This document shows positions 56,401 through 64,000 of a DNA stretch of 64,000 nt, one piece after another. The stretch lies in NCBI GenBank assembly GCA_964035795.1, contig OZ038320.1, positions 11,940,118 to 12,004,117 of the forward strand, in the 5' to 3' direction. How positions within the stretch are numbered: position 1 is the stretch's first letter; every line of letters starts with the position of its first letter. Origin of the DNA: Pterobdella sp. o SKG-2022. Lineage: Eukaryota; Annelida; Clitellata; Hirudinida; Piscicolidae. A program made the position numbers and the translations under genes. The notes under the pieces are model-generated. The model was not told where the DNA came from, ran no database searches, and worked only from the letters and a program-made list of their open reading frames with translations.

Positions 56401-59400
56401 CAATTGTAAAGTTTTATTTTATAAAGTTCATTATGGAAAATTTTTTAATGCGAAAAGAACTGCGGTCGTAAAAAGGAAATACGATAAGGTTGGAAAATAA
56501 TTACCGAAATACCACCCTGATCATCATCATTTGCACGTTAACATGGCTTAAAATCTGCTTTCAAATCGTTGCAGTTTCATTAATTGTTTCAAACTCACAT
56601 ATCATGTTTTAGCTGTTTAGAAACTGATTCAACTTTATCATAATATATCATTTATCATCGCATGCAATAATCCCTCAGGTGCGCAAGATCATACGAGTGT
56701 GCCAACATGTATTGGAGTACTTGTCAATTGTGGAAGTGATCGACAATCTTGAGGATTTGGTCACATTCGTTAAGGTGCAGCTTTGTTTTATATTCCTTAT
56801 AATTTCGACATTTTTGTTTTATATGCAACGATTGAACGAGATAAAGTTAACAAGCGTAAACAGTAAGTAAATGGGCCTTTTTATAAAATACTTTACTACT
56901 TGATGTCAATTCAATACACTGCCACTGTGATTTTGAAGCAAAAGAATCATCAATTATTAGAACTTGAGCCCAGTGCTCACAAGAATGACCAAGGAGGTGG
57001 ATGTGAGGGAAAAAGAACTGACCCACCAAGTGCATAGAGAATATTTACAAAGGTGAGGGATGAAGTTTTTATTGCTTCGGAACAATGCTTTTCGAATGGT
57101 TCTTTAACCATTCTTTATAAGTAAGTCGACCATTAAAAGTCTTTATGGAAACAATGCTTAATACATGATGTTTTTGATAAGATTTGTACAGTTTTTAGAG
57201 AAGTTAAGTGTCTTTTCAAATACATTTTATTTTTGACTATTTTTTGTTTTATTCATCTTTTTATGATTTATTGCTTCTGTTTATCATATTAATATCACAT
57301 TCAATAGCGGTCTGTGAAACCTATCAATAAGTTCTTGCTTAGATTCTTAGTCTTCAGGCATTTAGCATTTTGATGTCTCATGTCGGCCAAGAGAGCTCTC
57401 TTATTAGATTTAGATAAGGATGCTTGACTATGAGCTATTATATAAATTAACTTTATTCATAAACACTTGATTTATAATAATTATGTAAACAACTAATTCT
57501 TTTCATCATTTGATAAAGATAGACTTTCTTACGAAAAGCTTCGTGTATTAAGTGAATGAATACTTAAAAAACACACAATGAATAAATACCTTGCGTTTGT
57601 TTACCTCACTATTGTTTTAGGCTATTCTACGTCATCAAATTTTTTTCACTATATTGCATAAATTATTTGATAAGAATCAATCTTTTTAACAGAAAAATGC
57701 CTATAAATTTAATTTATGGATCGTTATAAATCCAACTTGATTTTTACAAATACAAATATGACGTGCAGATCTCTAGAGCAGGTGAAGCATTTGACTCCAT
57801 CCCTGATTACCAGCGTCAAGATCTACGTCACCTCCAAGAACCACCAAGGTGCCACAACTCTTGTTTCAACACTTCACACTTTTAGTGCTATGCTTTTTAA
57901 GTTTATTATTCTTTAACGCTTAAGCGGTATTTTATTGAGTTAACATCGGATATGAGGTTATCTGAAAACTGACGTTTTATATTAATCGAAATTTAAATAT
58001 TTTCTAATTTATCCATCCTTAGCAATCAAGTTAGCTCAGTGGGCAAGATGTTAGATTTTCACAAAATCTTTGCTCTGTTTTCTGTTTCTTAACGTTTCAC
58101 AAATTAAATTCAAATCAAAAATCTTCAATTAAGATGGAGGCTCATTGGATGACGCTTTAAGCAGCAGAAACTACGTCACAGAGAAGCTGACCAATGAGGT
58201 GCATGAGATCATACGTGTTTTACAATTGCAGACGTATGATGAAGTAGGGTGGGAAGGAGATGATGTGATGGCGGTGAAGAAGGCACAGGTTATTTGTTTT
58301 GTTTATTTCATGCTCATTACTATAATTACATGAAATTGATTGAAAAATTCCATGAAATTTATCATATAAGTTTAAAGTTATAAAAAAGTCAATCAATCAA
58401 AAGCATGGATCATTAATCTTGAGCACAGCAATTGAGTAATATTGGAAATTGCAGAACGCCATGGACCACAAGATGAAGCTGGCCCATGATTGGCTGTCCG
58501 ACCCTTCCAGTGCTGTGGGACTCTCTGGTACCTATGTTTTATCAACTTATTTTTTTCTCTTTTATTGTCTATGCTTTTATTATATTATTTTTTTCATTGG
58601 ATTACACTTAGCGTTCTATTATATATATTTTCAAATTACTTCAGCTTTTTTATTATACCTCTGAGCTTTTCAAGTTCATATGTGTAATGTTTTGTTTAAT
58701 ATATATTTTTATTGTATTTTTGCGGACTTTGGATTTGGTTTTGTTTATTATAAAACGTTTATATTCTCATTCTCGGAAACGTTCAAAATTATTATTATCG
58801 GCCTTGAAATTTCAAAATTATATATAAATATAAAAACACAAACGATATACTAATAAATTTGAGCTTGTCCAAATGATTACTCATCAAAAATCCCATATCA
58901 AATCAACAGTCAAACTGACCATAATAACTAAAAACTCAAAAACTCTTTCAGCCCCCATTAAACCACCATGCATCAAACCTCACATCAAATGGTAAATGTT
59001 CTTCACAGGTGACCATGCAGCCAGAAGCATACTTCATGATGCTGACATTATAATTAGCAAATGTGCTGAAGACGCTGATGACGAGGTTTTATGCTAATTT
59101 ATACGCTGTTGTTGAAAGTTTTATGAATTTAAAAAAAAAACATGTTTTGTTAGATTATATTTTTATATAGCTTTTGTTGGCCCGCATAGCTCAGCTGGTA
59201 GAGCAGTAAACTAGTTATCTAAAGTAACCAGGTTCAAACCCGCGTGGGCCGACAATTATATACACAAGGAGTAAGGCCCTGTGAAACATCTGTTGAGCTA
59301 ATGAAACCCCAATATGGAGCGACTGAAAGTCAATCTAAAAAAAAGGCTTTTGATTAGGAATAGTTAAATATTTATAATAATTATGAAAGATAATACAATG

Positions 59401-62400
59401 TTGTCACGAAGATTAAATGGCAATATATAAGCAAGAAATAATAAATGCATCATAATGTCATGACGCCCAAAGACACAAACCTCGCAGGTGATAGAGGAGG
59501 TGGCAGCCATAAAGAAGACAGCATCAAACATTGCCTCTATGATGGACGCCTTGAGTGAACTCAAACAACACGGCGACGTATGTATTCCAAATGTCTCACG
59601 TTGTGTGGCTGTTTGTATTTCAATATATTTCATTATTTGTATTTGAAGCAAGTTATACGGTTTCCGGACGGTTTGACTAAATAATAATCTATCTATGGTT
59701 TAAATATAATCCCACAAGTTATATAATACTTGAGCAACTGTAACTTTTACCGGGTGATAAGATGGCCAACTTCTAAATCAACGTAACCATATAATAACTA
59801 TAATGATAGAACAACACCAGCATTATACTTCCAATTACTAATGTTAACAACAGGGCAACAGCACCCAGGCATTATCACTGGCGAGAGGGATCGAAGAGGG
59901 GTTGAAGGAAGTGCAGAGCAGGTGCAGCAAGGTGGTGCAGGCTACAGACCGACTCAAGGTGTTTACAATGCTCTAAAGATCCAGTGATATTTAATTTTAA
60001 TGTTGATTAATTGGTTATGTTATCCTATAGTCGTCAAAATCTTCAAAATTTTCCATTTATTTTTTTTTGCATTTTTATTGTGATTAAATAGTGTATTTTT
60101 AATTTTTCCTAAAATATTTATTTCTTTTATTTTTTTGGCTCTTACAGCCATACAGGCCAAATATAATATTTAACCTGTTCTATCACGGAACTTAGCTCAT
60201 TTAATTCAGCGTAAATTGGCCTTTATTATATAGTAGAATGAATAATAGGAATTTGAGTTTTGTAAATTAATTTCAATAGAATCTGAGTTTTTACAGGGGT
60301 AAAAGTAATTTAGGAATGAATATGGAAGTAATCTATTTATACTTTATTATTTATTTTTTCTTAGACCTAAAGGAATTAGCTAAATAATTCATCATTGTGG
60401 GTTTATTAATAAATCTAAAATTGGAATTTGGATGAAGTTTATTTTTTGAGTTTAAAACCATTTTTGTTATAAGGTATTGATGTATATTAGTCGGCCTGAA
60501 TAGCTGGTAGAGCGTTAGACTAGTTATCTAAAGTAACCGGGTTCAAACCCGCGCGCGGGCCGAAATTTATATACACAAGGAGTAGCGCCTTGTGAAACAT
60601 CTAACGAAATCCTAACATGGGGCGACTGAAAGTCGATCTAAAAAAAATTATCATATATTAGTATTATTTAATGTCTTGCACAAATGATGGCACAGAGCAG
60701 GGACACAGCCCACACCATGGCAGGCAAGCTGAAGCAGGCTCAACAATGGCTCAGCAACCGCAACAAACAGTTTACGCCTGCTGGTTCGTTGCTGTTTGTA
60801 GATCTTGAATCAAGATTCAATACTAACTCGTTTCAGTATTTCAGCACGTAGAATAATTTTTTTCGAAATACATAAATTTGGAATAATGAACCTATTGTAA
60901 TTAACCCATTTTCTATGTTATCATCTTTATACAAAAAATATTGAAGTTGAATCCGTTAGTGGACTCTTAAACCGATAACTTGCAACCAAAGGACACCAAG
61001 CGGTGAAGCAGCTTGCAGAAGATGGCATGAGAATAGCAGGCAACATGGGGGCTGGGAAGGAGGAGCTGGAGCAGCTGTGTACCCAAGTGCAGATGCTGGT
61101 TGATCAGCTGGCACATGCATCCTCTTCCAATCAGGTGATGTTCATTGTTATTATTTTTGGTTTAAGGTTTGTTGTATCAGTAACATTATGGTCAAACAAT
61201 TGCTTTTGCGAAATCATTAATCCCATAAAAAGTTAGTAATAAGTTAATTGGTGAAAATTTGAGAATTCTTTTATGACATATAACCATACAATAATTGGTA
61301 TAACTTTCTTTTTTTACAACCACTAAAATAATCATTACTAGGGAGACAGTCCTCAAGCCAAGCAGACAGCCATCACCCTTTCACATAAACTCAAAAATCT
61401 CAAGCAGAAACTGCAGGACTCTGTAGTCGCTATGGTTAGTGATCGGATAAACTTATATGAATATATGCACCTTATAGGCACATTAATGACACAAATTAGT
61501 CTTATTACAACTCACCATGACAGGTGGCAGAGGATTTCATGGACATCTCAACACCATTGAAGGCCCTTTCAGAGGCTGCTGTTGTGTCTTTAGGTGTGTT
61601 TCATTCAGGTCTTTTTTGTTGTATATCTATAATGTAGTCATGTATCTGGAAGTTATTTGTGCTTTTTATGGGATTTAAATCTTAGATTTGTCTAATTTTA
61701 GTTTTTAATTGTACATATTCGAGTTTGATTTATACTTTTTAAAATGATTATGTTATGCTATAAATTCAATTTTTAATAATTATTTAAAAATACAATAGTC
61801 ACAAGCAATATTTTTGAGCAGAGGAACCGAAAAGAGAGGAGAACTTTGAAGAGAAGGCATTGAATTTTTCCAACAACACTGAGCGCCTGGTAAGCACTGC
61901 TCGTCAGCTCGCCAGAGTGGCTGTGTGTGGCAACCGAAGAGTAGTGGAAGCTTTGAGTGCTGAAGCTCAGATGGTTAGAGTTCATCTTGATTATTTCATC
62001 TCCATTTATGAAACTTTTTCATAATATGATAGGCATTTGTTACTCATGGGTTTTCATGATTTATTATACAGTTGGAAGATCTACTGCCTCAGTTGGTGAA
62101 GGCTGGTCGCATGCTGTTGCACAATCCTTCCAACCAGGTCTGCTTGTCATTCATGAAAAATCTGAGATTAAATTAATAGAATTTCCAAATGATTTAAGAT
62201 ATTTAGACTAGTTTTAATATTTTCGTTGATGAAATAAAACCAAATGACCATAAGCAATTTCATCGTAGTCACGCTCATGAATCATGAACTGATTATTAAG
62301 TATCTATCTGGCAGGTGTTGCAAGAGCACTATGACGTGTTGAAGGGGCATGCGGCTGAAGGTCTTGAGAGGCTCAGGTGTCTGGCAGATGAGGCTATTGA

Positions 62401-63618
62401 TGCTGAGTCATTTATCTCTTGCAACGGTGTTTATGAAAATTTCATTTTTAAAGTTTTCTTACGTTAATTTTTTATTTAGCTTGCACAAGAGCAAAATGGC
62501 AGTGAACACGTTAAACTAACATGTGGATTTCAGTATTTTTTTTGAACCATATATCATGCTTTGAGCAATGCGTTTCAAATGGAAAATGTAAAAGTTAAAG
62601 CACCATAGTAATGTTTCATTGAACCGATACAGAGACTGGCATGCGCAAAGACACTGAGAGAGCAGAAGAAAGTCTGAAGGCTGATGATCGGTTGTCTTTT
62701 GTGAACCACACCTCCCGAGTAGCCAGGAGAGCTCATCGGATCTTGCAGGTCTGTAGGCCATTTTAACCCTTTTTTCATTTCATTGGTTTTTCATTTCCTT
62801 TATGGTATTAAATTATTCCAAGGTATTTATAAAGACGATACTTTTGTTTTTATATATACAATTCAACACCATATTGATTAGTAAAAGGTGTATCTGAACT
62901 TAAAATAGGTGGCTCAATCAGAAGCAGAAAACAGTGATGACCCTCGCTATGTCGATGTCATCAACCATGCATCCACACAACTCAGAAACAGTCAGTCTTG
63001 CTTATACCTTCATATGATTCATTATTAGATAGGATATATAGTCGTGAATGGCATTCGTTTTTTTTCAAAGAATACAGTTCTGTTTTGTAAATGTTTATGT
63101 TACCATTTAAAATTTTTAATATTCCAACATGAAATGAATAATAAAAAATTTGTAATATTTGATGGCAGACATTGCGCCGATGATACAAGAGGCTAAGTTT
63201 ACGGCTCAGAACCCGCATAACGCCACCAACACAAATATGTGGAGGAGTGCCAACAATAAGGTTCACTTCAGACCTTTTTAATGGCGTTCTGTGGAACTTA
63301 ATGATTGCGTGGTTTTATTAAAAAAATGAAACTTGTTTCAATTATATTCATATTGGCGAGATTATGAAAATTAAATTTTTATTGGTTTTTGAAAGTTTCA
63401 TTCAGGTATTTTGAACTTTTTTACAAATTTTTGTTCATTAAAGTTTGTTAAACTTAGAGAATTTTAAACTATACTATATTTGTTTTAAGTAACGGCTTAG
63501 TGACTAACAAAGACATACCATACTCAGTTGCTGGATAGGGTGGGTGAGGTGAGGAATGCCGTGACAGACAGGGAGTATGGCAGGGACTTCCCTGATGTGG
63601 CTGGTCTCAACATCTCCA
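53467..63618 (+). CDS. VCL: Vinculin, N-terminal head and central repeats (continues past window)
   Basis: Actin- and talin-binding adhesion protein. Twenty-three exons close in phase: 53467-53523, 53671-53778, 53905-54076, 56000-56049, 56679-56774, 56961-57052, 57769-57848, 58134-58288, 58455-58527, 59009-59085, 59488-59577, 59854-59958, 60696-60783, 60992-61134, 61342-61434, 61524-61593, 61822-61973, 62072-62137, 62315-62426, 62633-62748, 62909-62990, 63169-63260 and 63528-63618, in all about 753 codons. It starts [19 protein letters not shown], the talin-binding D1 start; [19 protein letters not shown] and [13 protein letters not shown] follow in D1-D2. Two HDWLSDP- or QQWLS-type repeat starts (exons 9 and 13) mean two ~112-residue central repeats, as in nematode vinculin, not three as in vertebrates. 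[20 protein letters not shown] is the D4 helix pair. The last exon seen holds EYGRDFPD, the entry to the proline-rich hinge; the actin-binding tail lies to the right. The protein is spread over many small exons with one 1.9-kb intron. Confidence 0.96.
54077..55999 (+). other. Large vinculin intron 3
   Basis: About 1.9 kb of AT-rich intron. No exon, repeat family or RNA gene was recognised; the open frame at 54223-54444 is low-complexity. Other vinculin introns carry the SINEs and the fold-back arm. Confidence 0.45.
57521..57556. repeat. Single arm of the fold-back repeat family
   Basis: CTTACGAAAAGCTTCGTGTA followed by TTAAGT matches the right arm of the palindrome at 35962-36132 (about 36072-36098) almost base for base. 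It sits in a vinculin intron. A clear partner arm was not found nearby. Confidence 0.6.
59179..59344 (+). repeat. tRNA-Thr-derived SINE, copy 1
   Basis: A tRNA-like head (GGCCCGCATAGCTCAGCTGG as 5' half, GGTTCAAACCC as B box) is followed by a non-tRNA tail (ACACAAGGAGTA, GTGAAACATCTG, GAGCGACTGAAAGTC) and an A-run. The anticodon loop CTAGTTA corresponds to AGT (threonine). The acceptor ends can pair, but the shared tail with copy 2 shows it is a SINE, not a standalone tRNA gene. It is in a vinculin intron, same orientation. Confidence 0.85.
60493..60648 (+). repeat. tRNA-Thr-derived SINE, copy 2
   Basis: Same head and tail as the copy at 59179, with a 5-base deletion in the D arm (TAGCTGGTAGAGC) but a better anticodon stem (TTAGA..TCTAA around CTAGTTA) and the B box GGTTCAAACCC. 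The tail reads ACACAAGGAGTAGCGCCTTG, GGGGCGACTGAAAGTCGATC and then an A-run. It lies one exon pair downstream in vinculin. Confidence 0.85.
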
Positions 63619-64000
63619 GTGAGTTCGTATATGTTTGATGGGGATTTGAAACTATAGATTATTTGTTGTTTGCTTTTGTTTTATTAGTTTTTAGTATAAA
63701 GGATGTGCACCATCTTTGGTAATAGAAAAAAAGGATATAAAAAATTATATTGATTAGTTTTATGTTCAATATCTTAAAGCTCATTCAAGTATAGAAAACT
63801 TTCAAGATAGTTGAAATAATGAATGGCTTATTTATCGGCTTTCATCGTGCTAAAATTTTTGAGCATATTTTAAAAATGTTGCATCAATTATTAACGAGTA
63901 TGTTTAAAATCCATTGATTTTTTTATGTACAAACTACTCACATGAAAATTATCATGCAGTTCTGTTTAGTGTATTTGTAATACAAATAACTTTTCTATCT

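Noticed and set aside
58025..58075. tRNA-like segment in a vinculin intron
   Set aside because: It has an A-box-like TAGCTCAGTGGGCAAGA but no B box or acceptor pairing; probably chance or a worn repeat.
59179..59253. Functional tRNA-Thr gene
   Set aside because: The head could fold, but the same non-tRNA tail and A-run occur in a second copy, so it is a SINE; the anticodon stem is also mismatched.

Overview
The window is AT-rich DNA (roughly 70% A+T by eye) from an invertebrate animal. Genes are split by many small GT-AG introns, the proteins are clear homologues of conserved animal genes, and the transposon load is heavy. The vinculin gene has two central ~112-residue repeats rather than the three of vertebrates, which fits an invertebrate. 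I cannot name the phylum from sequence alone. Exon coordinates come from reading frames, splice-site phase and remembered family alignments, not from a gene predictor.

Host genes in order: KRR1 (minus, 1089-2713); a class I p21-activated kinase PAK (plus, 5406-11102, 13 exons, all phases close, 561 aa); a FEZ/Unc-76 adaptor (plus, 15930-19990); a TFAP4-like bHLH-zip factor (plus, 25075-27770); MTRES1/C6orf203 (minus, 29002-29858), convergent with TFAP4; NKAPD1/C11orf57 (minus, 36871-41294), with a LINE in its largest intron; and vinculin (plus, 53467 to beyond the right edge, 23 exons seen, about 753 codons). The set covers ribosome biogenesis (KRR1), signalling and cytoskeleton (PAK, FEZ, vinculin), transcription (TFAP4), mitochondrial RNA/ribosome function (MTRES1) and a nuclear lysine-rich protein (NKAPD1).

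The most unusual object is at 12253-14298 on the minus strand: an intronless, more GC-rich, broken copy of an alphavirus-like (togavirus) structural polyprotein. It has a basic capsid N-terminus, the GDSG end of the capsid protease, an E3-like piece, a furin-type site and most of an E2-like ectodomain. Directly after its 3' end is sequence resembling the 3' end of a LINE ORF in the same orientation, which suggests integration by LINE template switching.

From 30 to 53 kb the window is a graveyard of nested elements. It holds three minus-strand LINE copies or fragments (30.3-33.7, 34.15-34.45 and 37.5-40.6 kb), a plus-strand endonuclease fragment, a broken Tc1/mariner transposon, a perfect fold-back palindrome, an ~800-bp TTAC microsatellite, inverted Penelope-like fragments, a 192-bp tandem array of CR1-type endonuclease, a LINE flanked by a target-site duplication, and a YLDD reverse transcriptase with a C-terminal restriction-like endonuclease module. 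Two copies of a tRNA-Thr-like SINE lie in vinculin introns, and a diverged relative lies near 4.1 kb.
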